A DNA stretch of 64,000 nt from Pseudomonas brassicacearum (GCF_003732265.1 NZ_MOBK01000006.1:868001-932000); one strand, 5' to 3'; counted from the first letter of the stretch, positions 26,746 through 38,284 are shown. The notes: generated from the sequence alone by a model not told the origin. Made by a program: numbers and translations.

Positions 26746-29340
26746 ATGAACACAGAATTTCGCAAACAGCTGCCCGGCAGCCATCTGGATTACTTCGACG
26801 TCCGTGCGGCTGTCGAAGCCATTCAACCTGGCGCCTACGACACCCTGCCGTACACCTCCCGCGTGCTGGCGGAAAACCTTGTGCGTCGCTGCGACCCGGC
26901 CACGCTCACCGAATCCCTGAAGCAATTCATCGAACGCAAACGCGACCTCGATTTCCCGTGGTTCCCGGCCCGCGTGGTGTGCCACGACATTCTCGGCCAG
27001 ACCGCACTGGTCGACCTCGCCGGCCTGCGTGACGCCATCGCCCTGCAAGGCGGCGATCCGGCGCAAGTGAACCCGGTGGTGCCGACGCAATTGATCGTCG
27101 ACCACTCCCTGGCCGTCGAGCGCGGTGGTTTTGATCCGGAGGCGTTCGAGAAGAACCGCGCCATCGAAGACCGTCGCAACGAAGACCGTTTCCACTTCAT
27201 CAACTGGACCAAGAAGGCGTTCAAGAACGTCGACGTGATCCCGCCAGGCAACGGCATCATGCACCAGATCAACCTGGAGAAAATGTCTCCGGTGATCCAG
27301 GTACGTGACGGCGTTGCATTCCCCGACACCTGCGTCGGCACCGACAGCCACACCCCGCACGTTGATGCGCTGGGCGTGATCGCCATCGGCGTCGGTGGTC
27401 TTGAAGCCGAGAGCGTGATGCTCGGTCGTGCTTCCTGGATGCGTCTGCCAGAAAGCGTCGGCGTCGAACTGACCGGCAAGCTGCAACCGGGCATCACTGC
27501 CACCGACATGGTGCTGGCGCTGACCGAGTTCCTGCGCAAGCAAAAAGTCGTGGGCGCATGGCTGGAGTTCTTCGGTGAAGGCGCTGCTGCGCTGACCCTC
27601 GGCGACCGTGCAACCATCTCCAACATGGCCCCGGAATACGGCGCCACTGCCGCGATGTTCTACATCGACCAGCAGACCATCGACTACCTCAAGCTCACCG
27701 GTCGTGAAGACGATCAGGTGCAGCTTGTGGAGCACTATGCCAAGACCATCGGCCTGTGGGCCGACAGCTTGAAGGGCGCGCAATACGAGCGCGGCTTGAC
27801 CTTCGACCTGTCCACCGTGGTGCGCAACATGGCTGGCCCGAGCAACCCGCACGCCCGTGTCGCGGTGTCCGATCTGGCCGCCAAAGGCATCTCCGGCCAG
27901 TGGGATGACGTGCCTGGCCAAATGCCGGATGGCGCCGTGATCATCGCTGCCATCACCAGCTGCACCAACACCAGCAACCCGCGCAACGTGATCGCTGCCG
28001 GCCTGCTGGCGCGCAATGCCAACAAGCTCGGCCTGACCCGCAAGCCATGGGTCAAATCGTCCCTGGCACCGGGTTCGAAAACCGTCGCGCTGTACCTGGA
28101 TGAAGCCGGTCTGACCAAAGAACTGGATCAGCTCGGTTTCGGCGTCGTGGCTTTCGCCTGCACCACCTGCAACGGCATGTCCGGCGCACTGGACCCGGTG
28201 ATCCAGCAAGAGATCATCGACCGCGACCTGTACGCCACTGCCGTGCTATCCGGTAACCGCAACTTCGATGGCCGGATTCACCCGTACGCCAAGCAAGCGT
28301 TCCTCGCTTCGCCGCCACTGGTGGTCGCTTACGCCATCGCCGGGACCATCCGTTTCGACATCGAAAAAGATGTGCTGGCCGTGGTCGATGGCAAGGAAAT
28401 CCGCCTGAAAGACATCTGGCCGAGCGACGAAGAAATCGACGCCGTGGTCAAGGCCTCGGTGAAGCCGGAGCAGTTCCGTCAGGTCTACATCCCGATGTTC
28501 GCCATCCACGAAGACACCGGCCCGAAAGTGGCGCCGCTGTACGACTGGCGCGAGATGAGCACCTACATCCGTCGTCCGCCGTATTGGGAAGGCGCGTTGG
28601 CCGGCGCACGTCCGCTCAAGGGCATGCGTCCATTGGCGGTGCTGCCGGACAACATCACCACCGATCACCTGTCGCCATCGAACGCGATCATGCTGGACAG
28701 CGCCGCCGGTGAATACCTGGCGAAAATGGGCCTGCCGGAAGAGGACTTCAACTCTTACGCGACTCACCGCGGTGACCACCTGACTGCGCAGCGCGCCACC
28801 TTCGCCAACCCGAAACTGTTCAACGAAATGGTTCTGGAAAACGGCAAGGTCAAGCAGGGTTCGCTGGCCCGCGTCGAGCCGGAAGGCCAGGTCATGCGCA
28901 TGTGGGAAGCCATCGAAACCTACATGGAACGCAAGCAGCCGCTGATCATCATTGCCGGCGCCGACTACGGTCAGGGTTCGTCCCGCGACTGGGCCGCCAA
29001 GGGCGTGCGTCTGGCGGGTGTGGAGGCGATTGCCGCCGAAGGTTTCGAGCGCATTCACCGCACCAACCTGGTGGGCATGGGCGTGTTGCCGCTGGAGTTC
29101 AAGGCCGGCACCAACCGTCACACCCTGGCCATCGACGGCAGCGAAACCTACGACGTGATCGGCGAGCGCACACCGCGCGCCGAGCTGACGCTGGTGATCC
29201 ATCGCAAGAACGGTGAACGCGTTGATGTGCCGGTCATGTGCCGCCTCGACACCGCCGAAGAAGTGTCGATCTACGAAGCCGGCGGCGTGTTGCAACGCTT
29301 TGCCCAGGACTTCCTCGAAGAGTCGGCAGTCGCCGTCTGA
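26746..29340 (+). CDS. acnD: 2-methylcitrate dehydratase AcnD (Fe/S-dependent, aconitase-like)
   Basis: 864 residues from MNTEFRKQLPG. It dehydrates 2-methylcitrate together with PrpF, replacing PrpD in that step. [4Fe-4S] cysteines occur in AITSCTNTSNP (about residue 405) and FACTTCNGMSG (about 470). The aconitase swivel domain shows GADYGQGSSRDWAAKG (about 745). The start lies about 200 bases after prpC, across a REP doublet, with only a weak ribosome site. Confidence 0.95.
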   Translation: MNTEFRKQLPGSHLDYFDVRAAVEAIQPGAYDTLPYTSRVLAENLVRRCDPATLTESLKQFIERKRDLDFPWFPARVVCHDILGQTALVDLAGLRDAIALQGGDPAQVNPVVPTQLIVDHSLAVERGGFDPEAFEKNRAIEDRRNEDRFHFINWTKKAFKNVDVIPPGNGIMHQINLEKMSPVIQVRDGVAFPDTCVGTDSHTPHVDALGVIAIGVGGLEAESVMLGRASWMRLPESVGVELTGKLQPGITATDMVLALTEFLRKQKVVGAWLEFFGEGAAALTLGDRATISNMAPEYGATAAMFYIDQQTIDYLKLTGREDDQVQLVEHYAKTIGLWADSLKGAQYERGLTFDLSTVVRNMAGPSNPHARVAVSDLAAKGISGQWDDVPGQMPDGAVIIAAITSCTNTSNPRNVIAAGLLARNANKLGLTRKPWVKSSLAPGSKTVALYLDEAGLTKELDQLGFGVVAFACTTCNGMSGALDPVIQQEIIDRDLYATAVLSGNRNFDGRIHPYAKQAFLASPPLVVAYAIAGTIRFDIEKDVLAVVDGKEIRLKDIWPSDEEIDAVVKASVKPEQFRQVYIPMFAIHEDTGPKVAPLYDWREMSTYIRRPPYWEGALAGARPLKGMRPLAVLPDNITTDHLSPSNAIMLDSAAGEYLAKMGLPEEDFNSYATHRGDHLTAQRATFANPKLFNEMVLENGKVKQGSLARVEPEGQVMRMWEAIETYMERKQPLIIIAGADYGQGSSRDWAAKGVRLAGVEAIAAEGFERIHRTNLVGMGVLPLEFKAGTNRHTLAIDGSETYDVIGERTPRAELTLVIHRKNGERVDVPVMCRLDTAEEVSIYEAGGVLQRFAQDFLEESAVAV

Positions 29341-29406
29341 CACACGCTTTACAGACACGGGACTTCAGGTCCCGTGTCTGTTTTCAAGGTAAGGAGTAAC
29401 GAGTAC

Positions 29407-30597
29407 ATGGCTCACGCAGCTCAGATCAAAATCCCTGCCACCTACATGCGTGGCGGCACCAGCAAAGGCGTGTTTTTCAGCCTCAAAGACTTGCCTGAAT
29501 CGGCACAAATTCCAGGCCCGGCCCGCGACGCTTTGTTGCTGCGCGTGATCGGCAGCCCCGACCCGTACGACAAGCAAATCGACGGCATGGGCGGTGCAAC
29601 CTCCAGCACCAGCAAAACCGTGATCCTGTCGAAAAGCCTCAAGGCCGATCACGACGTCGATTACCTGTTCGGTCAGGTGTCCATCGACAAGCCTTTCGTG
29701 GACTGGAGCGGCAACTGCGGCAACCTGTCGGCAGCGGTCGGTTCGTTCGCGATCAGCAACGGTCTGGTCGACGCCAGCCGCATTCCGCACAACGGCGTGG
29801 CCGTGGTTCGCGTATGGCAAGCCAACATCGGCAAGACCATCATCGCCCACGTGCCGATCACCAATGGTGAAGTGCAGGAAACCGGTGATTTCGAACTCGA
29901 TGGCGTGACCTTCCCGGCTGCCGAAGTGCAGGTCGAATTCATGGACCCGGCGGCGGAAGAAGAGGGCGGCGGTGGTTCGATGTTCCCGACCGGCAACCTG
30001 GTGGATGACCTCGAAGTACCCGGCGTCGGCACCTTCAAGGCGACCATGATCAATGCCGGCATCCCGACGATTTTCGTTAATGCCCAAGACATCGGTTACA
30101 CCGGCACCGAGTTGCAGGGCGCGATCAACAGCGACCCGAAAGCCTTGCTGATGTTCGAAACCATCCGGGCTTACGGCGCATTGCGCATGGGCCTGATCTC
30201 GAACATCGACGAAGCGGCCAAGCGTCAGCACACGCCGAAAGTGGCGTTCGTGGCCAAGCCGGCGGACTACGTTTCGTCCAGCGGCAAAGCCATTGCGGCA
30301 GGGGATGTCGACTTGCTGGTGCGTGCGTTGTCGATGGGCAAATTGCACCACGCGATGATGGGCACGGCGGCGGTGGCGATCGGCACGGCAGCGGCGATTA
30401 CCGGTACGTTGGTGAACCTCGCGGCGGGCGGTGTCGAACGCAACGCAGTACGTTTCGGCCATCCGTCCGGCACGTTGCGTGTGGGTGCGGAAGCCAGCCT
30501 GGTCAACGGTGAATGGACCGTGAACAAAGCCATTATGAGCCGCAGTGCGCGGGTGTTGATGGAAGGTTATGTTCGCGTGCCGGGTGATTCGTTCTAA
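29407..30597 (+). CDS. prpF: 2-methylaconitate cis-trans isomerase PrpF
   Basis: 396 residues from MAHAAQIKIPATYMRGGTSK, with AAGGAG eleven bases upstream; eleven earlier in-frame codons lack a site. It isomerises the AcnD product so that the next hydration can proceed. Family marks are MRGGTSKGVFF near the start and DWSGNCGNLSAAVG near residue 100, with the diaminopimelate-epimerase-like fold. It follows acnD by 66 bases. Confidence 0.94.
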   Translation: MAHAAQIKIPATYMRGGTSKGVFFSLKDLPESAQIPGPARDALLLRVIGSPDPYDKQIDGMGGATSSTSKTVILSKSLKADHDVDYLFGQVSIDKPFVDWSGNCGNLSAAVGSFAISNGLVDASRIPHNGVAVVRVWQANIGKTIIAHVPITNGEVQETGDFELDGVTFPAAEVQVEFMDPAAEEEGGGGSMFPTGNLVDDLEVPGVGTFKATMINAGIPTIFVNAQDIGYTGTELQGAINSDPKALLMFETIRAYGALRMGLISNIDEAAKRQHTPKVAFVAKPADYVSSSGKAIAAGDVDLLVRALSMGKLHHAMMGTAAVAIGTAAAITGTLVNLAAGGVERNAVRFGHPSGTLRVGAEASLVNGEWTVNKAIMSRSARVLMEGYVRVPGDSF

Positions 30598-30615
30598 CTG
30601 ATTCACGCAAAACCC

Positions 30616-30707
30616 CTGTGGGAGCGAGCCTGCTCGCGAAGACGGACTGACATTCAACATTGATGTCGACTGATCCACCGCTTTCGCGAGCAGGCTCGCT
30701 CCCACAA
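30616..30707. repeat. REP doublet between prpF and prpD
   Basis: CTGTGGGAGCGAGCCTGCTC and the inverted GAGCAGGCTCGCTCCCACA. It fills much of the 204-base gap between prpF and prpD. Confidence 0.85.
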
Positions 30708-30801
30708 GGGACTGCATTTCAAAACAAGAGTGGCTTCACCAACCGAGACTGATCCCTGAACCGAGGTCCCATCAACGAACCACTTCAAGAGTGAATCGAA
30801 C

Positions 30802-32286
30802 ATGAGTGCCAACGTCGACCAGAACATTCGCCCCGAGTACGACCGTGTCCTGCAGGACATTGCCGACTACGTCCTCACCTTCAACATCCAATCCCAAGAA
30901 GCCCTCGACACCGCCCGCAACTGCCTGATGGATACGTTGGGCTGCGGTCTGCTGGCGCTGCGCTTTCCCGAATGCACCAAACACCTGGGCCCCATCGTCG
31001 AAGGCACGGTCGTGCCGTTCGGTGCCCGCGTGCCCGGCACCAGCTATCGCCTCGATCCGGTCAAAGCCGCGTGGGACATCGGCTGCATCGTGCGCTGGCT
31101 CGATTACAACGACACCTGGCTCGCCGCCGAGTGGGGGCATCCGTCGGATAACCTTGGCGCCATTCTCGCGGTGGCCGATCACCTTTCGCAAAAACACCTG
31201 GCCAATGGCGAGGCTCCGCTGACCGTTCGCGCGGTGCTCGAAGCGATGATCATGGCCCACGAAATTCAAGGCGTGATTGCCCTGGAAAATTCCTTCAATC
31301 GCGTCGGCCTCGATCACGTCATGCTGGTGAAAGTCGCCTCGACGGCGGTCACCGCCAAACTCATGGGCGCCAGTCGCGAGCAACTCTTGTCGGCGTTGTC
31401 CCATGCGTTCGCCGACGGCCAGGCGCTGCGCACGTATCGGCATGCGCCAAATGCCGGTTCGCGCAAATCCTGGGCGGCCGGCGATGCGACCAGTCGTGGC
31501 GTACGATTGGCAGACATCGCCATGCGTGGCGAGATGGGCATTCCCGGTGTGCTGACGGCCAAACAGTGGGGCTTTTACGACGTTTTTTTCAGCCACACCA
31601 ACAATGATCTGGCGCTCAAGCCCGAAGATAAACGGGCCTTCAGTTTCTCGCGGGCGTACGGCAGTTATGTGATGGAAAACGTGCTGTTCAAAATCAGTTT
31701 TCCAGCGGAGTTTCATGCGCAAACCGCCTGCGAAGCAGCCGTGAAATTGCACCCGCACGTTCGTAATCGGCTGCATGAAATCGACCGCATCGTCATCACC
31801 ACCCACGAGTCGGCGATCCGCATCATTTCCAAAGTCGGTCCACTGGCCAATGCCGCCGACCGCGACCACTGCCTCCAGTACATGACCGCCGTGCCGCTGG
31901 CATTCGGCAATCTGGTGGCCGAGCACTACGAAGACGACTTCCATGCGGCGCATCCGATCATCGATGTGCTGCGCGAGAAAATGGTCATCGTCGAAGACCC
32001 GCGCTTCACCCGCGAATACCTCGAAGCCGACAAGCGCTCCATCGCCAATGCGGTGCAAGTGTTCTTCAAGGACGGCTCCAGCACCGAGAACGTGGTGGTC
32101 GAATACCCGATCGGTCATCGCCGTCGTCGCGTCGACGGTATCCCGCTGCTGGAAGACAAATTCAAGGCCAACCTGGCCACGCGATTCACCGCCCAGCGCA
32201 GTGCGCAGATTGTTGCGTTGTGCACGGATCAGGTGGCTCTGGAAGCCACGCCGGTCAATCGCTTCATGGACCTGTTCGTGCTCTGA
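30802..32286 (+). CDS. prpD: 2-methylcitrate dehydratase PrpD
   Basis: 494 residues, MmgE/PrpD family. Motifs include [16 protein letters not shown] near residue 40, [21 protein letters not shown] near 95-115 and the second-domain [16 protein letters not shown] near 300. The operon carries both this cofactor-free dehydratase and AcnD/PrpF, a combination seen in many pseudomonads. PrpD may mainly hydrate 2-methylaconitate here (inference). Its last 23 bases overlap the 3' end of the convergent transporter gene. Confidence 0.93.
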   Translation: MSANVDQNIRPEYDRVLQDIADYVLTFNIQSQEALDTARNCLMDTLGCGLLALRFPECTKHLGPIVEGTVVPFGARVPGTSYRLDPVKAAWDIGCIVRWLDYNDTWLAAEWGHPSDNLGAILAVADHLSQKHLANGEAPLTVRAVLEAMIMAHEIQGVIALENSFNRVGLDHVMLVKVASTAVTAKLMGASREQLLSALSHAFADGQALRTYRHAPNAGSRKSWAAGDATSRGVRLADIAMRGEMGIPGVLTAKQWGFYDVFFSHTNNDLALKPEDKRAFSFSRAYGSYVMENVLFKISFPAEFHAQTACEAAVKLHPHVRNRLHEIDRIVITTHESAIRIISKVGPLANAADRDHCLQYMTAVPLAFGNLVAEHYEDDFHAAHPIIDVLREKMVIVEDPRFTREYLEADKRSIANAVQVFFKDGSSTENVVVEYPIGHRRRRVDGIPLLEDKFKANLATRFTAQRSAQIVALCTDQVALEATPVNRFMDLFVL

Positions 32287-33208
32287 GCCACTTTTCCATC
32301 GGCAATTTGGTGATCGCAAAACCGGTCAGCAAAATTGCCGAATACATCATCAGTTCCTGGGACAAGGGTTGCCCCTCGTACCAGGCGCCGATGATCACGG
32401 CGAACACCGGGAAGATGATAAACACGAAGGACAAAATGATTGGGCTCAGGCGTTTGAGCAGCAGGAAATAAACGATGAATCCGCCCACCGACGCGACCAG
32501 TCCCAGATAGAGCAGGGCACTCCACGACCGCGCGCTGATGGCGCTGAACAGCGGCGCCTCAACCTGCAAACCGGCGACAAACAACATCACCCCGGCGATG
32601 CCGATGGGCAGGGTGTTGTAGGTGATCACGCTGATCGAGGTGCCGTGTTTTTTGGTCACCACGTAACACAACGCATGCATCACCGCCGCGCAGAGAATTG
32701 CCAATACCCCGAACAATTCCGCATGGTCCAGATGCAGGCCCTGGCTGCGGATAATCATGAACAGACTGCCAAAGCCGATGGCGATCCCGAGCACTTGCGA
32801 CGGGTAGATTTTCTCGCGCAAAAACAACGCGGAAAACAACAGGATGAACACCGGCATGCAGCTGAACAGCAGCGCCGTCAGCCCGGACGACACATGCATC
32901 TCGCCGTAGTTGAGCAAGTAATACGGCAGGCTGAAATACGACAGCGTGACGAACACGAAAAACCAGCGGCTTTCCTTGGGAAACAATAGCGGTTCACGGC
33001 GGATCAGGGCGAAGCCGAGGAACAACGGAAACGCGATCAGAAAACGCAAGCCGGCCGCCGTTAGCGGCGGCACGGTTTCGACGGCAATCTTGATCCCCAG
33101 CCACGTCGTGCCCCAACTGAGGCACACAATCAGGAACAGCACGCTGGTGACCAGCGCGGTCAGCCAGGGTTTTCGAGCACTTGCAGTAGCACTGATGGCG
33201 ATGGACAT
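32264..33208 (-). CDS. EamA/DMT-family membrane transporter
   Basis: 314 residues with about ten hydrophobic helices and two EamA repeats. The first begins [19 protein letters not shown] and [20 protein letters not shown]; the second repeat starts near [17 protein letters not shown]. The C-terminus is positively charged. DMT proteins of this size usually export amino acids or metabolites. It is divergent from a MocR-type regulator across 91 bases, which suggests that the regulator controls it. Its 3' end overlaps prpD. Confidence 0.87.
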   Translation of the reverse strand: MSIAISATASARKPWLTALVTSVLFLIVCLSWGTTWLGIKIAVETVPPLTAAGLRFLIAFPLFLGFALIRREPLLFPKESRWFFVFVTLSYFSLPYYLLNYGEMHVSSGLTALLFSCMPVFILLFSALFLREKIYPSQVLGIAIGFGSLFMIIRSQGLHLDHAELFGVLAILCAAVMHALCYVVTKKHGTSISVITYNTLPIGIAGVMLFVAGLQVEAPLFSAISARSWSALLYLGLVASVGGFIVYFLLLKRLSPIILSFVFIIFPVFAVIIGAWYEGQPLSQELMMYSAILLTGFAITKLPMEKWLRARTGP

Positions 33209-33299
33209 GACTCGGCTCCCTTATCGTCGGAATTGACCTGCAACTGCAAAAGGTCTATCCCTGATTGCACCTGTTTCAAGCACGCTATTCGGGGATGCA

Positions 33300-34709
33300 A
33301 TGACTGTCAAAGCAAGTATTGCCATGGTGTCAATCCTGCGCGATGGCCTCGCCAACGGGGTGGGCGTGAAGTACAAGCGTCTGGCGGATGCCGTGGAAAA
33401 AGCCATCGCCGAAGGGGTGATTGAAGCCGGCAGCAAGTTGCCGCCTCATCGGCTGTTGGCGGACAGCCTGGGCGTGACCATCGGCACCATTAGTCGCGCC
33501 TATGGCGAGCTTGAACGCGTGGGCCTGGTCGTCGCTCGTGTAGGAGACGGCACCTACGTGCGTCAGCGCGGAATGGAGCGTCCGCGTGACGGTGGTTTTC
33601 GCAATGTCAGCGAAGAGCCGCAGGGCTTTTTTGACATGAGCCGCAACCAGCCGATTCCAGGGCAGGAGGCGCTGTTTCTGAGTCAGAGCCTGCAAGCACT
33701 GGCCCTTGATCCGCAGGCGTTGCGACACCTCAGCGGCTACACCGCCGACGCCGGTTTGCCGCGCCATCGCGCAGCCGGTGCGCACTGGTTGCGGCACCAG
33801 GCATTTGAGCCGAATGCCGAACAGATCGTCTGCGTCAACGGCGGTCAGCACGGTCTGTTGTGTGCCTTGATGGCGTTGCTGAAAGCGGGCGATACCGTGG
33901 TCACGGAGCACCTGACGTATCCTGGTTTGATCAGCGTTGCGCGCATGCTCGGGATCAAGTTGATCGGTGTCGCGATGGATGATGAAGGGCTGCTGCCGGA
34001 CGCGCTGGAGGACGTTTGTCGCAGCCATCGTGTGTCGGCGTTGTATTGCACACCGACGATCCAGAATCCTACGGCGGCGGTGATGTCCGTCCCACGACGC
34101 GAGGCGATTGCCGCCGTTTGTCGACAGCACAATCTGCTGATCCTTGAAGACGAGGCTCACGCGGTTTTGGCGCAACAGCGACCGCTGCCCCTGAGCCATT
34201 TCGCCCCGGAGCGTTCGGTGTTGATTGGCAGCTTGAGCAAGGCTGTTTCGGCCGGTTTGCGGGTGGGATATCTGCATGCGCCGCTACCGTTGATCGGACG
34301 TTTGAGTGCGGCGGTGCGCGGAACATGCTGGATGGCCAGCCCGCTGACGCTGGAAATGGCGAGTCAGTGGATCGAAAACGGCGTTGCCGAGCAGTTGTTG
34401 GGGCAGCAGATCGTCGAGATCAGTCGACGCAAATCAATGGTCGCGGGGCGGCTGGAAGGGTCGGTTTACAAGACTCATACCCACAGCCCGCACTTCTGGA
34501 TCGAGGTGCCTGAGCCTTGGCGCGCGTCGCAGATCGCGGCGGAGCTCAAGGAGAATAATTATCGGGTGGCGACTGCCGAGGCTTTTGCGGTGGGGCATGG
34601 GGCGGTGCCGCAGTTCATTCGGGCGAGCGTGTGCAATTCGGCGGGGGATGATCGGTTGTTGTTGAGAGGGTTTGAAGCGTTGGCCGGGGCATTGGCCGAG
34701 ATCGCGTAA
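33300..34709 (+). CDS. MocR-type PLP-dependent regulator (GntR HTH + aminotransferase domain)
   Basis: 469 residues. Residues 10-90 form a GntR winged helix (LPPHRLLADSLGVTIGTISRAYGEL). From about 110 an aminotransferase class I-like domain follows, with GSLSKAVSAGLRVGYL carrying the PLP-binding lysine near residue 315. This fusion defines MocR/TauR-type regulators, which sense an amine or PLP vitamer. The divergent DMT transporter is the likely target. The downstream REP doublet sits 5 bases after the stop. Confidence 0.9.
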   Translation: MTVKASIAMVSILRDGLANGVGVKYKRLADAVEKAIAEGVIEAGSKLPPHRLLADSLGVTIGTISRAYGELERVGLVVARVGDGTYVRQRGMERPRDGGFRNVSEEPQGFFDMSRNQPIPGQEALFLSQSLQALALDPQALRHLSGYTADAGLPRHRAAGAHWLRHQAFEPNAEQIVCVNGGQHGLLCALMALLKAGDTVVTEHLTYPGLISVARMLGIKLIGVAMDDEGLLPDALEDVCRSHRVSALYCTPTIQNPTAAVMSVPRREAIAAVCRQHNLLILEDEAHAVLAQQRPLPLSHFAPERSVLIGSLSKAVSAGLRVGYLHAPLPLIGRLSAAVRGTCWMASPLTLEMASQWIENGVAEQLLGQQIVEISRRKSMVAGRLEGSVYKTHTHSPHFWIEVPEPWRASQIAAELKENNYRVATAEAFAVGHGAVPQFIRASVCNSAGDDRLLLRGFEALAGALAEIA

Positions 34710-34713
34710 TCGT

Positions 34714-34804
34714 TCTTCGCGGGCAAGCCACGCTCCCACATTCGACCGAGTTTCTCCAGGAGTAATGCGGTCAAATGTGGGAGCGGGCTTGCCCGCGAAG
34801 GCGG
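34714..34804. repeat. REP doublet
   Basis: CTTCGCGGGCAAGCCACGCT and the inverted GGGAGCGGGCTTGCCCGCGA between the convergent mocR-type and ppsR genes. Confidence 0.85.
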
Positions 34805-34823
34805 CCTGACAGGCGCTAAAGAT

Positions 34824-35642
34824 CTACTTGAACCGCCGCTCCACCCCTTTTTCCACCAAAATCTTCGCGGAAATTTCTTCAACGGAGAAATGGGTGGAGT
34901 TGATATGCGGAATGTTCTCGCGACGGAACAGATTCTCCACCTCGCGCACTTCAAACTCGCACTGTGCGTAGCTCGAATAGCGGCTGTTGGGCTTGCGCTC
35001 GTTGCGGATCGCGGTGAGGCGGTCCGGGTCGATGGTCAGGCCAAACAGCTTGTGCTGGTGGGCGCGCAGGGCGCTGGGCAGGGTCAGGCGTTCCATGTCG
35101 TCTTCGGTCAGCGGGTAGTTGGCCGCGCGGATACCGAATTGCATGGCCATGTAGAGGCAGGTCGGGGTCTTGCCGCAACGCGACACGCCGACCAGGATCA
35201 AATCGGCCTTGTCGTAGTAGTGCGTGCGGGCGCCGTCGTCGTTGTCGAGGGCGAAGTTCACCGCCTCGATGCGTTCCATGTAATTGGTGTTGGCACCGAT
35301 GGAGTGGGACTTGCCGACGGTGTAGGAAGAATGCTCGGTCAGTTCCTGCTCAAGCGGTGCCAGGAAGGTCGAGAAAATGTCGATCATGAAACCATTGGAG
35401 GTCGCGAGGATCTCACGGATGTCCTGATTGACGATCGTGTCGAAAATAATCGGCCGGAAGCCGTCGGTTTCGGCGGCTTTGTTGATTTGTTGTACCATGG
35501 CCCGCGCTTTATCCACGTTGTCGATGTACGGTCGCGTGAATTTGCTGAAGGTAATGTTTTCGAACTGCGCCAGGAGGCTTTGACCCAGGGTTTCGGCCGT
35601 GATGCCGGTACCGTCGGAAATAAAGAAAGCAGATCGTTTCAT
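34824..35642 (-). CDS. ppsR: PEP synthase regulatory protein (kinase/pyrophosphorylase)
   Basis: 272 residues from [17 protein letters not shown], two codons inside the longest frame. The DUF299 family switches PEP synthase off by ADP-dependent threonine phosphorylation and on by Pi-dependent dephosphorylation. The P-loop-like [15 protein letters not shown] lies near residue 152. It is divergent from ppsA across 174 bases, the conserved pairing of regulator and target. Confidence 0.94.
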   Translation of the reverse strand: MKRSAFFISDGTGITAETLGQSLLAQFENITFSKFTRPYIDNVDKARAMVQQINKAAETDGFRPIIFDTIVNQDIREILATSNGFMIDIFSTFLAPLEQELTEHSSYTVGKSHSIGANTNYMERIEAVNFALDNDDGARTHYYDKADLILVGVSRCGKTPTCLYMAMQFGIRAANYPLTEDDMERLTLPSALRAHQHKLFGLTIDPDRLTAIRNERKPNSRYSSYAQCEFEVREVENLFRRENIPHINSTHFSVEEISAKILVEKGVERRFK

Positions 35643-35816
35643 TTGCACCTTGGGCCTTAAGCTAATGACGAATCTTGGATATGATAGGCGCGGTTTGTCG
35701 GCCGCCAGTGGCCCGCATTCTCACTTATTTTCCAGGTCCAGGCCATACAGCTGGCAAATGCTCCCCCGAGCAGCCGGCTTCTGAGCTTTTCCAACACAGT
35801 TAGTGGAGAGATCACC

Positions 35817-38192
35817 TTGGTAGAGTACGTAGTTTCCCTCGATAAGCTCGGCAAACACGATGTTGAGCATGTGGGGGGCAAGAACGCATCCCTGGGCGAG
35901 ATGATCAGTAACCTCGCAGGTGCCGGTGTATCGGTGCCCGGTGGCTTCGCCACGACAGCTCAGGCTTATCGTGATTTTCTGGAACTGAGCGGTCTCAACG
36001 ATCAGATCCACGCCGCCCTCGACGCCCTGGATGTCGACGATGTCAACGCCCTGGCCCGTACCGGTGCCCAGATCCGTCAATGGATCATGGAAGCCGAGTT
36101 CCCCGAGAAGCTCAACGCCGAAATCCGCACCGCGTTCGCCACGCTGTCGGCCGGCAACCCTGACATGGCCGTGGCCGTGCGCTCTTCCGCTACCGCCGAA
36201 GACTTGCCGGACGCTTCCTTCGCCGGTCAGCAGGAAACCTTCCTGAACATCCGTGGTGTCGAAAACGTCATTCGCGCCGCCAAAGAGGTGTTCGCTTCGC
36301 TGTTCAACGACCGTGCGATTTCCTACCGCGTGCACCAGGGTTTCGACCACAAGCTGGTGGCCCTGTCGGCTGGCGTTCAGCGCATGGTCCGCTCCGAAAC
36401 CGGCACCGCCGGCGTGATGTTCACCCTCGATACCGAATCGGGCTTCCGTGACGTGGTGTTCATCACCGGCGCCTACGGCCTGGGTGAAACCGTCGTACAA
36501 GGCGCGGTGAACCCGGATGAGTTCTACGTCCACAAAGGCACGCTGGCCGCTGGTCGCCCAGCCATCCTGCGCCGCAACCTGGGCAGCAAAGCCATCAAGA
36601 TGATCTACGGCGAAGTCGCCACGGCCGGTAAATCGGTCAAGACCATCGACGTCGACAAGGCTGATCGCGCACGTTTCTGCCTGAGCGACGCCGAAGTCAG
36701 CGAACTGGCCAAGCAAGCGATGATCATCGAGAAGCACTACCAGTGCCCGATGGACATCGAGTGGGCCAAAGACGGTGACGACGGCAAGCTCTACATCGTT
36801 CAGGCCCGTCCTGAAACCGTGAAGAGCCGTACCCAGGCCAACGTCATGGAACGCTACCTGTTGAAAGAAACCGGCACCGTGCTGGTTGAAGGTCGCGCCA
36901 TCGGCCAGCGCATCGGCGCCGGCAAGGTCCGCATCATCAAGGACGTGTCCGAGATGGACAAAGTCCAGCCAGGCGACGTGCTGGTCTCCGACATGACCGA
37001 CCCGGACTGGGAACCGGTCATGAAGCGCGCCAGCGCCATCGTCACCAACCGTGGCGGTCGTACCTGCCACGCGGCGATCATCGCTCGCGAGCTGGGCATC
37101 CCGGCCGTGGTCGGTTGCGGCAACGCCACCCAGTTGTTGAAAGACGGCCAGGGCGTGACCGTTTCCTGCGCTGAAGGCGACACCGGTTACATCTTCGAAG
37201 GCGAACTCGGCTTCGACATCAAGAAGAACTCCGTCGACGCCATGCCGGACCTGCCGTTCAAGATCATGATGAACGTCGGCAACCCGGACCGCGCCTTTGA
37301 CTTCGCGCAACTGCCGAATGCCGGTGTGGGCCTGGCCCGTCTGGAGTTCATCATCAACCGCATGATCGGTGTTCACCCCAAAGCGCTGTTGAATTACGAC
37401 GGTCTGCCGCAGGACATCAAGGACAGCGTCGACAAGCGCATCGCCGGTTACAACGACCCGGTCGACTTCTACGTCGACAAACTGGTCGAAGGCATCAGCA
37501 CCCTGGCTGCAGCGTTCACCCCGAAAAAGGTCATCGTGCGTCTGTCGGACTTCAAGTCCAATGAATACGCGAACCTGATCGGCGGCAAGCTCTACGAGCC
37601 GGAAGAAGAAAACCCGATGCTGGGCTTCCGTGGCGCTTCGCGTTACATCAGCGAATCGTTCCGTGACTGCTTCGAACTCGAGTGCCGTGCCCTCAAGCGC
37701 GTGCGCAACGAGATGGGCCTGACCAACGTCGAAATCATGGTGCCGTTCGTCCGTACCCTGGGCGAAGCCAGCCAAGTGATCGATCTGCTGGCCGAAAACG
37801 GTCTGGCTCGCGGCGAAAACGGTCTGCGCATCATCATGATGTGCGAACTGCCATCCAACGCGATCCTCGCTGAAGAGTTCCTCGAATTCTTCGACGGCTT
37901 CTCGATCGGTTCCAACGACCTGACTCAGCTGACGCTGGGCCTGGACCGTGACTCCGGGATCATCGCGCACCTGTTCGACGAGCGTAACCCGGCGGTCAAG
38001 AAGCTGCTGGCGAACGCCATTGCCGCGTGCAACAAGGCCGGCAAGTACATCGGCATTTGCGGTCAGGGTCCTTCGGACCACCCTGATCTGGCCAAGTGGC
38101 TGATGGAGCAGGGCATTGAAAGCGTTTCGTTGAACCCTGACTCCGTATTGGAAACCTGGTTCTTCCTGGCTGAAGGTCAGGCTCCGGCTTGA
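35817..38192 (+). CDS. ppsA: Phosphoenolpyruvate synthase
   Basis: 791 residues, starting at a TTG codon ([11 protein letters not shown] follows) with GGAGAG six bases upstream. It converts pyruvate and ATP to PEP, AMP and Pi in gluconeogenesis. The N-terminal nucleotide-binding domain includes [20 protein letters not shown], the swivelling phosphohistidine is in [17 protein letters not shown] (about residue 420), and the C-terminal barrel has [17 protein letters not shown]. The threonine beside that histidine is the known target of PpsR-type regulators. Confidence 0.96.
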   Translation: MVEYVVSLDKLGKHDVEHVGGKNASLGEMISNLAGAGVSVPGGFATTAQAYRDFLELSGLNDQIHAALDALDVDDVNALARTGAQIRQWIMEAEFPEKLNAEIRTAFATLSAGNPDMAVAVRSSATAEDLPDASFAGQQETFLNIRGVENVIRAAKEVFASLFNDRAISYRVHQGFDHKLVALSAGVQRMVRSETGTAGVMFTLDTESGFRDVVFITGAYGLGETVVQGAVNPDEFYVHKGTLAAGRPAILRRNLGSKAIKMIYGEVATAGKSVKTIDVDKADRARFCLSDAEVSELAKQAMIIEKHYQCPMDIEWAKDGDDGKLYIVQARPETVKSRTQANVMERYLLKETGTVLVEGRAIGQRIGAGKVRIIKDVSEMDKVQPGDVLVSDMTDPDWEPVMKRASAIVTNRGGRTCHAAIIARELGIPAVVGCGNATQLLKDGQGVTVSCAEGDTGYIFEGELGFDIKKNSVDAMPDLPFKIMMNVGNPDRAFDFAQLPNAGVGLARLEFIINRMIGVHPKALLNYDGLPQDIKDSVDKRIAGYNDPVDFYVDKLVEGISTLAAAFTPKKVIVRLSDFKSNEYANLIGGKLYEPEEENPMLGFRGASRYISESFRDCFELECRALKRVRNEMGLTNVEIMVPFVRTLGEASQVIDLLAENGLARGENGLRIIMMCELPSNAILAEEFLEFFDGFSIGSNDLTQLTLGLDRDSGIIAHLFDERNPAVKKLLANAIAACNKAGKYIGICGQGPSDHPDLAKWLMEQGIESVSLNPDSVLETWFFLAEGQAPA

Positions 38193-38201
38193 TGTGAATG
38201 A

Positions 38202-38229
38202 AGCCCCGGTCAAGTGGCCGGGGCTTTAA
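38202..38229 (+). terminator. Terminator-like hairpin after ppsA
   Basis: AAGCCCCGG/CCGGGGCTT stem with an eight-base loop, ten bases after the ppsA stop. The T run is short. Confidence 0.65.
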
Positions 38230-38284
38230 AGATTTGAGTAGGGCGGGCTCCTCTGGATGCCGCCCTTTTTTGTGCAAGAGCATT

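Noticed and set aside
35721..38213. 830-codon open frame opposite ppsA
   Set aside because: Same effect: antisense of a conserved GC-rich gene, with no recognisable domain.
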